Of a stretch of 64,000 bases of DNA, positions 17,403 to 27,104 are shown in pieces. This DNA comes from an uncultured Clostridia bacterium. GTDB lineage: Bacteria; Bacillota; Clostridia; UBA1381. The stretch spans positions 1 through 64,000 of the forward strand of contig CAKSFT010000009.1 in the NCBI GenBank assembly GCA_934454145.1, written 5' to 3'. Under the pieces are notes generated by a model. The model made no database searches. It had not been told where the DNA came from and saw only the letters and a list, made by a program, of their open reading frames with translations. The translations under genes were made by a program, and so were the position numbers. How positions within the stretch are numbered: position 1 is the stretch's first letter; each line of letters begins with the position of its first letter.

Positions 17403-19826
17403 TTATTTTACAACAACATTGACAAGCTTGCCCGGCACCGTTATGACCTTGACAATTGTCTTGCCGTCTGTGTATTCCGCAAATTTTTCCGACGCCTTTG
17501 CCGCCTCCTCGGTCTGTGCGCGGTCAAGCCCTGCCGGGATAACAAGCTTATCCCTCACCTTGCCGTTTATCTGCAAAACAATTTCAATTTCGTCGTCAAC
17601 CGTCTTTTCGTCGTCATATTCCGGCCACTTTGTCTTTGCAAGCAAGCCGCCGGTGCCGTATTTTTCCCAAAGCTCCTCTGTCATGTGCGGCGCCACCGGG
17701 TTCAGCAAAGTGATAAGCGTCCTAAATTCTCCGCGTGTCACGCTCTCCTTTTTATAAAATTCATTCACCAAAGACATCAGCGCCGCAATTGCTGTGTTGT
17801 ATTTCATTTTCTCATAGTCTTCCCCGACCTTCTTTATGGTCTTGTGCATGCTCTTTTCCATGTCGGGAGAGTATCCGTCGCCGTCTGTTATCATGCTCTG
17901 CAAGTTCCAGACGCGCTCCATAAATTTATAGCAGCCCTTAAGCCCCTGCTGTGACCACGGCGTTGACTGGTCAAAAGCGCCGATAAACATCTCGTATGTC
18001 CTGAATGCGTCTGCGCCGAACTCGCTCACAACATCGTCCGGGTTTACAACATTCCCCCTGGACTTTGACATTTTCTCGTTGTTCTCGCCCAAAATCATTC
18101 CGTGCGAGGTTCTCCTCATATACGGTTCTTTTGTCGGCACAACCCCCAGGTCATAGAGGAACTTGTGCCAAAAACGCGAATAAAGCAGATGCAGAGTGGT
18201 GTGCTCCATTCCGCCGTTGTACCAGTCCACAGGCGTCCAATACTTAAGCGCCTCCTCCGATGCAAACGCGTCATCGTTGTGCGGGTCTGTATATCTCAGA
18301 AAATACCAGCTTGACCCTGCCCATTGCGGCATTGTGTCGGTTTCTCTTTTTGCCTTTCCTCCGCAGTGCGGACAGGTCGTTTCAATCCAGTCGTATGCTT
18401 TTGCCAGCGGCGATTCGCCGTTTTCCCCCGGTTCAAATGTGTCAATTTCGGGGAGCTCCAGCGGCAGTTCGCTTTCCGGGATTGCCACCCAGCCGCATTT
18501 TTCGCAATACACAAGCGGAATCGGCTCTCCCCAATATCTCTGGCGCGAAAAAACCCAGTCGCGCAGCTTATAGTTTACCTTGCGCTTCCCGAGTCCCTTT
18601 TCCTCCAGCCAATTTATCATGGTCTTTATTGCCTCTTTGACAGGCATGCCGTCCAAAAAGCCCGAATTCACCAGAGTGCCGTCCGCCACATTGGTATACG
18701 CCTCTTCGTTTACGTTCTTGCCGCCCGAAACAACTTCAATAATCGGCAAATTGAACTTTTTGGCAAATTCCCAGTCACGCGAATCGTGCGCCGGCACTGC
18801 CATAATCGCGCCTGTCCCATAGGTCACAAGCACATAGTCCGAAATCCACACAGGGATATGGCTGCCGTTTACGGGGTTTATTGCATAAACACCCTCCAGC
18901 GGCGCACCGGTCTTGTCCTTTGCCAGCTCTGTTCTTTCAAACTCCGATTTCTTCCCTGCCTGCTCTATATATGCCGCAACCTCGCCCCAGTTTGTTATGC
19001 TCGGTTTCATCTTCTGCACCAGTTCATGCTCCGGCGAAAGCACAACATAGGTTGCGCCGAAAAGCGTGTCACATCTTGTTGTGTACACAATCATCTCGTC
19101 GCCTGTCGAAAGCTCAAACTTAACCTCTGTGCCTTCGGAACGCCCAATCCAGTTTTTTTGCTGTGTCTTTACCTTTTCGATATAATTGACATCATCAAGG
19201 TCATCTATCAGTCTTTGCGCATATTCGGTGATTTTCAGCATCCACTGGCTCTTTCTGCGCTGTACAACTTCACTGCCGCATCTTTCGCAGACGCCGTTTA
19301 CAACCTCTTCGTTTGACAAGCCGACTTTGCAGCCCGTACACCAGTTTATGGGCATTTCCTGCTTGTATGCCAATCCTTTTTCAAACAATTTCAAGAAAAT
19401 CCACTGCGTCCATTTATAATATTTCGGGTCGGTTGTATTCACGGTTCTCGACCAATCAAATGAAAAACCAATCATTTTCAGCTGACGCGTAAAATTTGCA
19501 ATATTTTTTTCGGTCACAATCTTGGGGTGTATCTTATTTTTTATGGCATAGTTCTCTGTCGGCAGCCCAAAAGCGTCCCAGCCTATCGGATAAAGAACAT
19601 TGTAGCCCTCCATTCTGCGCTTTCTTGCAATGATGTCAAGCGCCGTATAGCTCCTTGGGTGCCCGACATGCAGCCCCGCCCCCGAAGGATACGGGAATTC
19701 CACAAGTCCGTAAAACTTTGGCTTATCGCTTTTTGCCTCGGCGTGGAAACAGCCTTCCTCTTCCCACTTATTCTGCCATTTTTTCTCAATTTCCTTGAAA
19801 TTGTAGTTGTTCATCGTGATTTTCAT
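17403..19826 (-). CDS. leuS: leucyl-tRNA synthetase
   Basis: Charges tRNA-Leu (807 aa, typical bacterial length). The HIGH motif is HVGHPRSY near residue 50, the zinc-type cysteines are CTGCKVG and CERCGS, and the editing domain contains TRCDTLFGATY and VPAHDSRDWEFA. The catalytic core continues with WAGSSWYFLRY and the KMSKS motif is NEKMSKSRGN. The start at 19826 has only a close-set AAAGG. A second ATG four codons later is also possible. I saw no T-box leader in the 69 bases upstream, and the gene appears to be read from the rsfS side. Confidence 0.97.
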   Translation of the reverse strand: MKITMNNYNFKEIEKKWQNKWEEEGCFHAEAKSDKPKFYGLVEFPYPSGAGLHVGHPRSYTALDIIARKRRMEGYNVLYPIGWDAFGLPTENYAIKNKIHPKIVTEKNIANFTRQLKMIGFSFDWSRTVNTTDPKYYKWTQWIFLKLFEKGLAYKQEMPINWCTGCKVGLSNEEVVNGVCERCGSEVVQRRKSQWMLKITEYAQRLIDDLDDVNYIEKVKTQQKNWIGRSEGTEVKFELSTGDEMIVYTTRCDTLFGATYVVLSPEHELVQKMKPSITNWGEVAAYIEQAGKKSEFERTELAKDKTGAPLEGVYAINPVNGSHIPVWISDYVLVTYGTGAIMAVPAHDSRDWEFAKKFNLPIIEVVSGGKNVNEEAYTNVADGTLVNSGFLDGMPVKEAIKTMINWLEEKGLGKRKVNYKLRDWVFSRQRYWGEPIPLVYCEKCGWVAIPESELPLELPEIDTFEPGENGESPLAKAYDWIETTCPHCGGKAKRETDTMPQWAGSSWYFLRYTDPHNDDAFASEEALKYWTPVDWYNGGMEHTTLHLLYSRFWHKFLYDLGVVPTKEPYMRRTSHGMILGENNEKMSKSRGNVVNPDDVVSEFGADAFRTYEMFIGAFDQSTPWSQQGLKGCYKFMERVWNLQSMITDGDGYSPDMEKSMHKTIKKVGEDYEKMKYNTAIAALMSLVNEFYKKESVTRGEFRTLITLLNPVAPHMTEELWEKYGTGGLLAKTKWPEYDDEKTVDDEIEIVLQINGKVRDKLVIPAGLDRAQTEEAAKASEKFAEYTDGKTIVKVITVPGKLVNVVVK

Positions 19827-19895
19827 AGCCTTTCTGCCCGAATAATAAAAACCTCACGTCGTCTGCCCCGGGCAAAGCAAACCGCGTCTTCAGGC

Positions 19896-20234
19896 TTATT
19901 TCAGTTCAACATGCACTTTTTCCGCATCGCCCCAAAGCTTCTCAAGCGAATAAAATTCATGTGTTTCCTCCTGCATGATATGCACAATGATGTCACCGTA
20001 ATCCATAAGAATCCAGTTTCCGCCGTTGTAGCCTTCCTTGTGCCCCGGGAAAACGCCCATTTCTTCAAGCTTTTCCTCCACATCGTCTGCGCATGCCTTG
20101 ACCTGCACCGACGAAGCACACGTGCATATTATAAAATAATCGCCTATCGAAGTTATTTGCGATATATCAAGAATCTCTATATTCTCTGCTTTTTTGTCAT
20201 ACAATGCCTGCGCAATCTTCTTTACTCGTTCCAT
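19896..20234 (-). CDS. rsfS: ribosomal silencing factor RsfS
   Basis: RsfS binds ribosomal protein L14 and blocks subunit joining when nutrients are short (112 aa from the chosen start). The conserved core includes DISQITSIGDYFIICTC, NWILMDYGDIIVHIM and FYSLEKLWGDA. The ATG at 20234 follows GGAGGG at good distance. A longer in-frame start at 20303 would overlap the nadD-yqeK end and is unlikely. It follows nadD-yqeK as yqeL does in B. subtilis. Confidence 0.93.
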   Translation of the reverse strand: MERVKKIAQALYDKKAENIEILDISQITSIGDYFIICTCASSVQVKACADDVEEKLEEMGVFPGHKEGYNGGNWILMDYGDIIVHIMQEETHEFYSLEKLWGDAEKVHVELK

Positions 20235-20295
20235 AATATTCCCTCCTGTTCTCATACATTTTACTATATTTTGCACGTTTTGTCCACACAAATTT

Positions 20296-21456
20296 TTAAT
20301 CACAGCATAAATTTTTAAAACAATCTCTCACGGCATACGCATTTTTGTGCACCGGATTGCCTTTTTCTTCATTAAAGCGTATTGTGGCGCCGGCACACAT
20401 ATACACTGCCTTGTCAAGGTTTTGCAGTGCGGCTTTCCGCAAAGGCAGCGCACCCTCAAAGCGCCTGCCCTCCTCTGCCATGTCGGCGACAAATATTATC
20501 TTCTCAAGCCTTGACATTTCACATCTTCCCAGCGTATGCCATTTCACGGCGTTTATTATGTCGGGGTCTTTTATGCCATAGGCATGCTCCGCAAGATACG
20601 CCCCCAGTTTTGCATGCACAAGCGCCGGGTTGCACAGTTCAAATTCATCAAGCCACACGCCGTATTCCCTGCACATTTCATACATCTTGTCCTTTGGGAT
20701 ATTTTTGGCGCAGTCATGCAGCAGCGCCGCCGTGTATGCCTTTTTGCGGTTTTCGCCGAATCTCTGTGCCATTTGCACCGCCAGTCTGCACACACCCATG
20801 GTGTGCCCGAACCGCGATTTCTCCAGTGCGCTTTTGATTTTCTCTCTCAGTTGTGTCAATTCCCCGCGGTAAAGTCCGTTTTTTTGTATAATTTTCTCTG
20901 TCCCATGCGGCACAAAGGCAGAAATGTCAAACCCCATGTCAACATCTTCCCGTATCCGGGTTGATGAAATATCGGGGATTTCATCATCAAAGATTGTTAT
21001 ATTTCCCCCGAAGGCTTCCATGACGTCATGTGCTTTGCGGCGGAGTTCAAAATCTTTCCTGGCAAAAACCACAATCTCTGCAAGCGCAAAAATCACCTGC
21101 GGTTCATGCCATTTTTCAATATAATCAAGCGAATCCGCACCCATTATAAAATAATATTTATTTTCGGGGTACATCTTTGTCATATACCTCAGGGTGTCCG
21201 CCGTATAAGAATAATCTTTCTTTTTTATCTCATAATCCGTCACTTCAAACACAGGATTCCCGGCTGTCGCCGCCTTGACCATCTCAAAGCGCAAATCCTT
21301 GTCGGTGACATTTTTTTGCGCCTTGTGCGGCGGATTCCCCCCGGGGACAAACACCACCTTTGCAAGCCCCAGCCGTTGCGCCGCCTTTTGTGCCATGCAC
21401 ACATGCGCATTGTGCACCGGGTCAAAAGTGCCGCCCATCACACCTATTTTCGGCAT
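20296..21456 (-). CDS. fused nicotinate-nucleotide adenylyltransferase / YqeK HD-domain hydrolase
   Basis: This 386 aa protein joins two enzymes that are separate neighbouring genes in B. subtilis. Residues about 1-195 are NadD, which makes deamido-NAD: GVMGGTFDPVHNAH (nucleotidyltransferase motif), VPGGNPPHK, and SSTRIRED. Residues about 200-386 are a YqeK-type HD phosphohydrolase: GHTMGVCRLA, ALLHDCAKNI (the His-Asp pair) and AVKWHTLG. Characterised YqeK proteins hydrolyse diadenosine tetraphosphate symmetrically. The start has ACGGAGG. The reading frame is continuous with no internal Shine-Dalgarno noticed at the junction, so a real fusion is likely. Confidence 0.92.
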   Translation of the reverse strand: MPKIGVMGGTFDPVHNAHVCMAQKAAQRLGLAKVVFVPGGNPPHKAQKNVTDKDLRFEMVKAATAGNPVFEVTDYEIKKKDYSYTADTLRYMTKMYPENKYYFIMGADSLDYIEKWHEPQVIFALAEIVVFARKDFELRRKAHDVMEAFGGNITIFDDEIPDISSTRIREDVDMGFDISAFVPHGTEKIIQKNGLYRGELTQLREKIKSALEKSRFGHTMGVCRLAVQMAQRFGENRKKAYTAALLHDCAKNIPKDKMYEMCREYGVWLDEFELCNPALVHAKLGAYLAEHAYGIKDPDIINAVKWHTLGRCEMSRLEKIIFVADMAEEGRRFEGALPLRKAALQNLDKAVYMCAGATIRFNEEKGNPVHKNAYAVRDCFKNLCCD

Positions 21457-21494
21457 ATCTCAGTCCTCCGTTTCCCCAAAAAAATCAGCCTTGC

Positions 21495-21797
21495 TTATTT
21501 TTTCGGCAGTTCAATCTTTCGTTCCTGAGGCTTTTTTGCCTGTCTGTAGATGACAAATTTTGAGCCTATCGCCTGAATCGGTTCTGCCCCCAGCGCCTCC
21601 GCAACCTTGTTGCAGGTTGACTTTATTTCCAGCATGGAATTTTCCAATACATGTATTTTTATCATTTCCCTTGCCTCCAATGCATTTGAAAGCTGATTTA
21701 TCAGTTCTTCGGTTACACCGGATTTCCCAATCTGAAAAATCGGTTCCATATTGTTTGCAAGTTTCCTCAAGTATGCGCGTTGTTTGCTTGTTATCAT
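21495..21797 (-). CDS. yhbY: YhbY-family ribosome-associated RNA-binding protein (CRM domain)
   Basis: This 100 aa single CRM-domain protein corresponds to B. subtilis YqeI. ITSKQRAYLRKLA and the loop IGKSGVTEELI are characteristic, followed by a basic C-terminal tail. Relatives bind the large ribosomal subunit precursor. It heads the run yhbY, nadD-yqeK, rsfS, leuS, truA, with AGGAGAG before the ATG. Confidence 0.9.
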   Translation of the reverse strand: MITSKQRAYLRKLANNMEPIFQIGKSGVTEELINQLSNALEAREMIKIHVLENSMLEIKSTCNKVAEALGAEPIQAIGSKFVIYRQAKKPQERKIELPKK

Positions 21798-21842
21798 AAT
21801 TCTCTCCTAAAAAAGCGGCACTGCCGTATTGTTTTCCGCATA

Positions 21843-21871
21843 ATCATATCACATTTGGGGCCAAAATTCAA
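21843..21871 (-). promoter_or_regulatory. sigma-A-type promoter of the yhbY operon
   Basis: On the minus strand: TTGAAT, 17 bases, TATGAT, about 45 bases before the yhbY start and just downstream of the preceding gene's terminator. Confidence 0.6.
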
Positions 21872-21900
21872 TACGGACAGCGCAAATTCATTAAATCTAT

Positions 21901-21945
21901 ACAAAAAAGGAGCCGCGGCAAAATCATTCCGTTTTGCCACAGCTC
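21901..21945 (-). terminator. terminator of the SH3/NlpC gene
   Basis: The stem arms 21910-21923 and 21932-21945 (two mismatches) are followed on the minus strand by CTTTTTTGT. Confidence 0.75.
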
Positions 21946-21957
21946 TCTCAGAAACTT

Positions 21958-23436
21958 TTAATAAACTCTTCTTGCGCCCACATAGGTCGAATAAGAACAC
22001 ATCGAAGAAAGCGCCACATAGCATACCGACTTCCCGGGACGCGGAGAGTGAATCACCTGTCCGTTTCCGGCGTATATACCGACATGCGATATTCCCGAGC
22101 CTTTTGAGAAGAACACCAAATCGCCCGGCTGCAAATCACTCTTTGAAACGGCAACGCCGTTCTTATACTGATCTCTGGAGCTTCTGTTTACGCTTACGCC
22201 TGCTTTTCTGCACGCATACTGCACAAGCCCCGAGCAGTCAAACCCTGACGGAGAAGTGCCGCCGTAAACATAGCGTACTCCCAGATATTTGCTTGCCTCA
22301 TTCACAATCTGCTGACCTTTCGAACTCGGCGCCGCATACGGAATCTGTGCCTTTGCGGAAGATTTTGATGCAGATTTTGAAGAATTTGTTTTTGATGCAT
22401 TTTTCTTTGCCGCCTCTTGTTGTTTCTTCGCGGCTTCTTCCTTTTTCTTCTTTGCTTCCTGTTCCGCCTTTATGGAATCATAGGCATCCTTTGTCATGGT
22501 ATATTCGTTTCTCACATACCCGGCTGTATATCCGTCACCATAAGAAATTTTTACCCAATCGCCGATTGTTTTGACCAAAAGGCATGACGTACCGCTTGAA
22601 AGCGTTATCTTCACGTCTTTGTCCTCGCCCGGCATTGTCCTGACATTCACACTGCCGTCTGCCGAATACACAACCCCCGGCGTACCGATAGATTTTATAC
22701 GTTCCGCACGGTCGCTCATCACCCGTTCTTTCAGAACCATGTCGCCAATCGTCAGTGCAGAATTAAGTACATATCCTGCCGTATAGTCGTCGGTGGTGTA
22801 TATCTGACACCAATTGTCGTCAATCTTTGCAATCACAATTACATTTTCATCATTTTGGAAAAGCTCCACGGGTGATGCGTTTATGTCCGGGGCGCTCTTC
22901 ATTTCCGCGCCTGCCGCGATGGTGGCTTTTTCATACATCACGTCCTGCAAAAGGATGTCTTTTGCTTCGTCATATGATGTTGTCACCAGCTCTTTTGCGA
23001 CATAGCCTTTTTTCTCTTCTCCGCCTGCCTGATATGAAATCATGTACCAGTTTTCATATTCACCCTCAAGCCACAATTCCTGCCCCGGGTTCAATGTCCC
23101 CAGGATTTCCGCGTTTATGTCTTTTTCTGCCCTTACATTGAGCACTCCGGATGTGGTTATTACATATCCCGCTTTCGGCTCATACGGCTTTGCAAAATCC
23201 ACCTTGTTTACAGATGTGATTGTTTCTTCAACCGTCTTTTTCAATTCTCCCGAATCGATTGCGTCAAAATCAACCGTTTCGCCTTCTCCGTCGCCTTCCA
23301 GTATATCAAGAACAATATTTTCCTGCGTTTCTTTGTCCGCCAAAGCGCGTGACATATCCTTTGCCTGAATAGTTGCGAGTGAACTTACCATTACAACCGC
23401 CAAAAAGGCTGACATTGAATGTTTCCAATTCTTCAT
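21958..23436 (-). CDS. secreted SH3-domain NlpC/P60 peptidoglycan endopeptidase
   Basis: This 492 aa exported cell-wall hydrolase cuts peptide stems of peptidoglycan. A signal peptide (MKNWKHSMSAFLAVVMVSS) is followed by three bacterial SH3 repeats (about 85-150, 160-230, 255-320; each with a turn like GVLNVRAE or GSVNVRTM). A Lys/Ala/Glu-rich then Ser-rich linker follows, and a C-terminal NlpC/P60 domain with catalytic Cys in SGFDCSGLVQYA, His in GISHVGIY and a further His in VIHSPRPG. The ATG at 23436 has AGGAGGT. A longer frame start at 23478 lies upstream of it and is rejected. It is a single gene with its own promoter and terminator. Confidence 0.93.
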   Translation of the reverse strand: MKNWKHSMSAFLAVVMVSSLATIQAKDMSRALADKETQENIVLDILEGDGEGETVDFDAIDSGELKKTVEETITSVNKVDFAKPYEPKAGYVITTSGVLNVRAEKDINAEILGTLNPGQELWLEGEYENWYMISYQAGGEEKKGYVAKELVTTSYDEAKDILLQDVMYEKATIAAGAEMKSAPDINASPVELFQNDENVIVIAKIDDNWCQIYTTDDYTAGYVLNSALTIGDMVLKERVMSDRAERIKSIGTPGVVYSADGSVNVRTMPGEDKDVKITLSSGTSCLLVKTIGDWVKISYGDGYTAGYVRNEYTMTKDAYDSIKAEQEAKKKKEEAAKKQQEAAKKNASKTNSSKSASKSSAKAQIPYAAPSSKGQQIVNEASKYLGVRYVYGGTSPSGFDCSGLVQYACRKAGVSVNRSSRDQYKNGVAVSKSDLQPGDLVFFSKGSGISHVGIYAGNGQVIHSPRPGKSVCYVALSSMCSYSTYVGARRVY

Positions 23437-23481
23437 TCCGTTACCTCCTAAAAATACCTCGTTCCCTGTCAACTGCATTAT

Positions 23482-23510
23482 ATTTTACACCACTTTTTAG
23501 GATTTGTCAA
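23482..23510 (-). promoter_or_regulatory. sigma-A-type promoter of the SH3/NlpC gene
   Basis: On the minus strand: consensus TTGACA, 17 bases, TAAAAT. The remaining upstream DNA to 23698 is A/T-rich with no gene. No clear terminator for the RlmL-type gene is seen there. Confidence 0.7.
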
Positions 23511-23698
23511 GATTTTTTAACTACTTTTTTAAAACTTTGTAACAATTTAGTAATATCTTAATTAAGAAACGGCTTACCTATGCGGTTTTTCGGTATGTAA
23601 ATTTTTAAAAATATTTTAAATAAATCACTCGTTTTTATGCCCTGTTTTTAACATTTTTAACTTTTGTTTGAAATATTCGGGAAATCATTTTATAATAT

Positions 23699-24841
23699 TT
23701 ACGGTTCCTTTTTAAAGAGCGGCTTGGGGCCGAAATATTGATAAATATTGCACTTTAACATTCCGTTATATATTTTTCTCTTTTTTGAGGCTTTCATACC
23801 AAAATTTTCTTCAAAGCTTTCGTTTGAGGTTATCGCATAATATGACCACTTGTCCAGCTTTTTAAACTGCCTGCCCATAATCCTGTAAAGCTCTTCACAG
23901 TCTTTCTTTTCGCCCAGGCGCTCACCGTACGGCGGATTGCAGATTACGGTGCCGTATGGTGCGGAATATGCAAAATCCGCCACGCTCCCGCATATTGGGC
24001 GTACAGCGTCGCCCACGCCTGCAATGACGGCGTTTTTCGCCGCGGTTTCCACGGTTTTCCCGTCTATGTCCGCCGCATAAATTTCAAGCGGCAGATATTT
24101 TTCAAGGCTTCTCGCCTCCTCGCGGCACTCCTCCCACAGGCTTTTATCAATCTGCGCAAATGCCTCTGCCGCAAAATGTCTGTTCACCCCGGGGGCAATG
24201 TTTCTTTTTATCATCGCCGCCTCAATCGGTATCGTCCCGGAACCGCACATCGGATCTGCCAGCGGATACTCATATTTCCAGTGACTCATCATGACCATCG
24301 CGGCGGCTATGGTTTCTTTCAGCGGTGCGGCATTTGCCTCCGCCCTGTAGCCGCGCTTGTGCAGCCCGTCGCCCGTGGTGTCAATCATCAGCGTAACCCT
24401 GTCCTTAAAAACCGAAAACTGTATCTGATACTTTTCCCCGGTTTCTTCAAGGTGATTCACGCCATACGCCGCACCCAGGGAATCAGCCATTGCCTTTTTG
24501 ATTATCGCCTGGCAGTCCCTTACACTGGCAAGCTGTGATTTCAGGCAGAAGCCCTTCACCGGGAAGGCTGATTTTTCGCCAATCCAGTCTGCCCAGCGCA
24601 CTTTTTTTGTTCCTTCAAAAAGTTCATCAAAAGTGACGGCGGAAAATTCCGCCGCCTTTATCAGCACCCGTTCGCCCGTGCGTATGCCTATGTTTGTGCG
24701 GCAGACTGCCCTCTCGTCCCCCAAAAAGGTGACCTTGCCGTCCTCCACGCACGAGGTTTCATAGCCAAGCTTTCTCAATTCTCTCGAAACAAACGATTCC
24801 AACCCGAAAATTGTCGGGATTATTATTTCAAACTTTTCCAT
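23699..24841 (-). CDS. THUMP-domain RNA methyltransferase (RlmL/YpsC family)
   Basis: This 380 aa S-adenosylmethionine-dependent methyltransferase belongs to the family of RlmL (23S rRNA m2G2445) and B. subtilis YpsC. An N-terminal ferredoxin-like/THUMP region (about 1-160) precedes the methylase fold. GYRAEANAAPLKETIAAA, LADPMCGSGTIPIEA (SAM motif) and ICNPPYGERL (NPPY catalytic motif) are all present. The start at 24841 (GGAAGAAG) lies inside the end of rnr, overlapping by 14 bases, so the two are coupled. The exact target base is not known from sequence. Confidence 0.85.
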   Translation of the reverse strand: MEKFEIIIPTIFGLESFVSRELRKLGYETSCVEDGKVTFLGDERAVCRTNIGIRTGERVLIKAAEFSAVTFDELFEGTKKVRWADWIGEKSAFPVKGFCLKSQLASVRDCQAIIKKAMADSLGAAYGVNHLEETGEKYQIQFSVFKDRVTLMIDTTGDGLHKRGYRAEANAAPLKETIAAAMVMMSHWKYEYPLADPMCGSGTIPIEAAMIKRNIAPGVNRHFAAEAFAQIDKSLWEECREEARSLEKYLPLEIYAADIDGKTVETAAKNAVIAGVGDAVRPICGSVADFAYSAPYGTVICNPPYGERLGEKKDCEELYRIMGRQFKKLDKWSYYAITSNESFEENFGMKASKKRKIYNGMLKCNIYQYFGPKPLFKKEP

Positions 24842-27044
24842 ATCTTCTTCCTTTTTTATTTTTTCTGTCCCGTCTGCGCGGCTCCTGTCTGTCATCCTGG
24901 CGCTGTCTTACATTTCTGTAAAACATGTTGATTTCTTTCAGAGTCGCATTTCCCGGCAGAAAATCGATGTCACCCGTCATAATGTTGCATTTTGCCACCA
25001 TCACCGACATCTTGTCGCCTATTTTTCGCACTCTTTTTTTGTGCTCTCCTCTCAAAACACGCCTTTCTTCGTCATACACATAAAAATCGTCATGCATGTT
25101 CTCAAGCCTCAGCAGACCCTCCACAGTGTTTTCCAATTCCACAAAAATACCGAACTTTGTCACACTCGAAATCCGCCCCACGAAAGATTCGCCCACAAAG
25201 CCGTTCATATACCATGCCTTCATGATGTCATCGGTGTCGCGCTCCGCAAGTTCTGCCTCACGCTCTGTTTCGCTTGAATGTTTTGCGGAGGCGGCGACCG
25301 CCGTGCTGTATTTTCGGAGGTCCTTCCCGTCAAGGAAATCCTTCAGAATCCGATGTATCATCAAATCGGGATAGCGCCTTATCGGAGAGGTAAAATGACA
25401 GTAATATTTTGCCGCAAGCCCGAAGTGTCCCAGGTTTTGCGGTTTATATTCCGCCTTCATAAGCGACCTCAGCATAAATTTGGAAATCATTGTTTCCTCC
25501 GGCGTCCCCTCAATTTTTTTCAGCACATTCTGCAATGCTTTGGGATGGATTCCCTCGTCTTTGTCTGTCCGCCCTTTGATTGTATACCCAAAGTTAAAGA
25601 TAAATTTTGCAAAATTATCGGTTTTCTCAGGTGTCGGTGGCTCGTGCACACGGAATACAAAAGGTATCTCTGCCCAAAATGCATATTCTGCAATCGTTTC
25701 ATTTGCGGCAAGCATAAATTCTTCTATAATTTTATGCGACACCTCCCGTTCTTCCTTGATTATGTCACAGGGATATCCGTTGCCGTCCACGCAGATTTTC
25801 CCCTCCGGGAAGTCAAAATTTATACTTCCGCGTTTCATTCTCTTCCTATTTAAATATCCTGCAATTCTTTTCATTCTTTTCAAGTCGGGGAGGATTTTTT
25901 TATATCTCCTGTTCAGTTCCTCATTGTCCCCCTCCAGGAGCGCCGCGGCATTTTTGTATGTCAGCCTTTCGCACGAGCGTATGACAGAACGGCAAAGCTC
26001 GTGTGAAAGTATATTCCCCTCATTGTCAATATCCATAAGAACAGACAGAGTATATCTGTCCTCGCCCGGCTTAAGACTGCAAACACCGTTTGAAAGTTCT
26101 TCCGGGAGCATCGGTATCACACGGTCGGCAAGGTATACGCTTGTCCCTCTCAGAAATGCTTCATTGTCAAGCGCGGTTCCTTCCTTCACATAATGCGTCA
26201 CATCTGCGATATGGACGCCAAGACGGTATCTTCCGCTCTCAAGTTTCACCGCCGACACCGCATCGTCAAAGTCGCGCGCGTCATCGCCGTCTATGGTGAA
26301 TATCGTTTCTGCACGCAAATCGCGCCTTTTGCCTGCCTCGGGCATGTCCGCCGCCGCGGCTTTGGCTTCCCGCAGTGTTTCGGGTTCAAATTCGGTCTTG
26401 ATGCCGTGCGCGCAAATCGCGGCTTCCACACAGCTTTTCAGTTCGTCCGCCCGACCCAGGTTTTTTATTATTCTGCACGACATGTCGCCGTTTTTGGCAT
26501 ATCCCGCAATCTCCAGCAACACCCTTTCTCCCTTTTCGGCGGTGCTGTTATCCTGTGCGGTAATCTGCACAAAAATTCCGCTGTTGTCGGGTTTTATAAA
26601 GCATGTTGATTTTCTTTTTTTGGAAATCACGCCCGTTATTCTTTCGTTTCCGCGTTCAAGCACCTTTATGACATGCCCCTCACGCGTGCTGTTTTCGGTT
26701 TTGGGCGCATCAATCATTATTGCGGCAAAGTCACCGTCCACCGCATCTGCAAGCTTGTCCCCTGCGACAAATATGTCGCCGCCGTTGTCGCTCGCCTCGG
26801 CAAATGCATAAAATCCGCTGCGGCTGCACCGAATCTTTCCCGTTGTTACATTTTTTTCCGCCGCCTTATATCTCCCGTTTCTCACGGGGAGTATGCGCCC
26901 CTCCATAACCAAATCATGTAGGGTTGCCGTAAATTCGTCAATATCATCTTTGGGAACAGCCAAAACAGCGACAAGCTCCTCCGCCTTCAGCGGAATATAA
27001 TCGCCGCTTTTCATATATTCAACAATCCTGTCTTTTCTTTCCAT
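24828..27044 (-). CDS. rnr: ribonuclease R
   Basis: This 3'-5' exoribonuclease of the RNB family (738 aa) degrades structured RNA. An N-terminal winged-helix/cold-shock region precedes the RNB domain with the metal-binding DGDDARDFDDAVS (conserved Asp residues) and HFTSPIRRYPDLMIHR. A C-terminal S1 domain (GRISSVTKFGIFVELENTVE) and a basic Arg-rich tail complete it. The ATG at 27044 is preceded by a TTG that could also start, and the Shine-Dalgarno (GGGG) is weak. The secG and smpB genes usually found beside rnr in Bacillus are absent here. Confidence 0.95.
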   Translation of the reverse strand: MERKDRIVEYMKSGDYIPLKAEELVAVLAVPKDDIDEFTATLHDLVMEGRILPVRNGRYKAAEKNVTTGKIRCSRSGFYAFAEASDNGGDIFVAGDKLADAVDGDFAAIMIDAPKTENSTREGHVIKVLERGNERITGVISKKRKSTCFIKPDNSGIFVQITAQDNSTAEKGERVLLEIAGYAKNGDMSCRIIKNLGRADELKSCVEAAICAHGIKTEFEPETLREAKAAAADMPEAGKRRDLRAETIFTIDGDDARDFDDAVSAVKLESGRYRLGVHIADVTHYVKEGTALDNEAFLRGTSVYLADRVIPMLPEELSNGVCSLKPGEDRYTLSVLMDIDNEGNILSHELCRSVIRSCERLTYKNAAALLEGDNEELNRRYKKILPDLKRMKRIAGYLNRKRMKRGSINFDFPEGKICVDGNGYPCDIIKEEREVSHKIIEEFMLAANETIAEYAFWAEIPFVFRVHEPPTPEKTDNFAKFIFNFGYTIKGRTDKDEGIHPKALQNVLKKIEGTPEETMISKFMLRSLMKAEYKPQNLGHFGLAAKYYCHFTSPIRRYPDLMIHRILKDFLDGKDLRKYSTAVAASAKHSSETEREAELAERDTDDIMKAWYMNGFVGESFVGRISSVTKFGIFVELENTVEGLLRLENMHDDFYVYDEERRVLRGEHKKRVRKIGDKMSVMVAKCNIMTGDIDFLPGNATLKEINMFYRNVRQRQDDRQEPRRRDRKNKKGRRYGKV

Positions 27045-27075
27045 CAAAACTACCCCATTTTTTCATAATATATCT

Positions 27076-27104
27076 ATTTTATAACATTTCCGATTTTTAT
27101 ACAA
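27076..27104 (-). promoter_or_regulatory. sigma-A-type promoter of rnr
   Basis: On the minus strand: TTGTAT, 17 bases, TAAAAT, about 30 bases upstream of the start. Confidence 0.5.

Noticed and set aside
19827..19895. Possible T-box leader for leuS
   Set aside because: The gap is only 69 bases, far too short for a T-box, and no T-box sequence is present.
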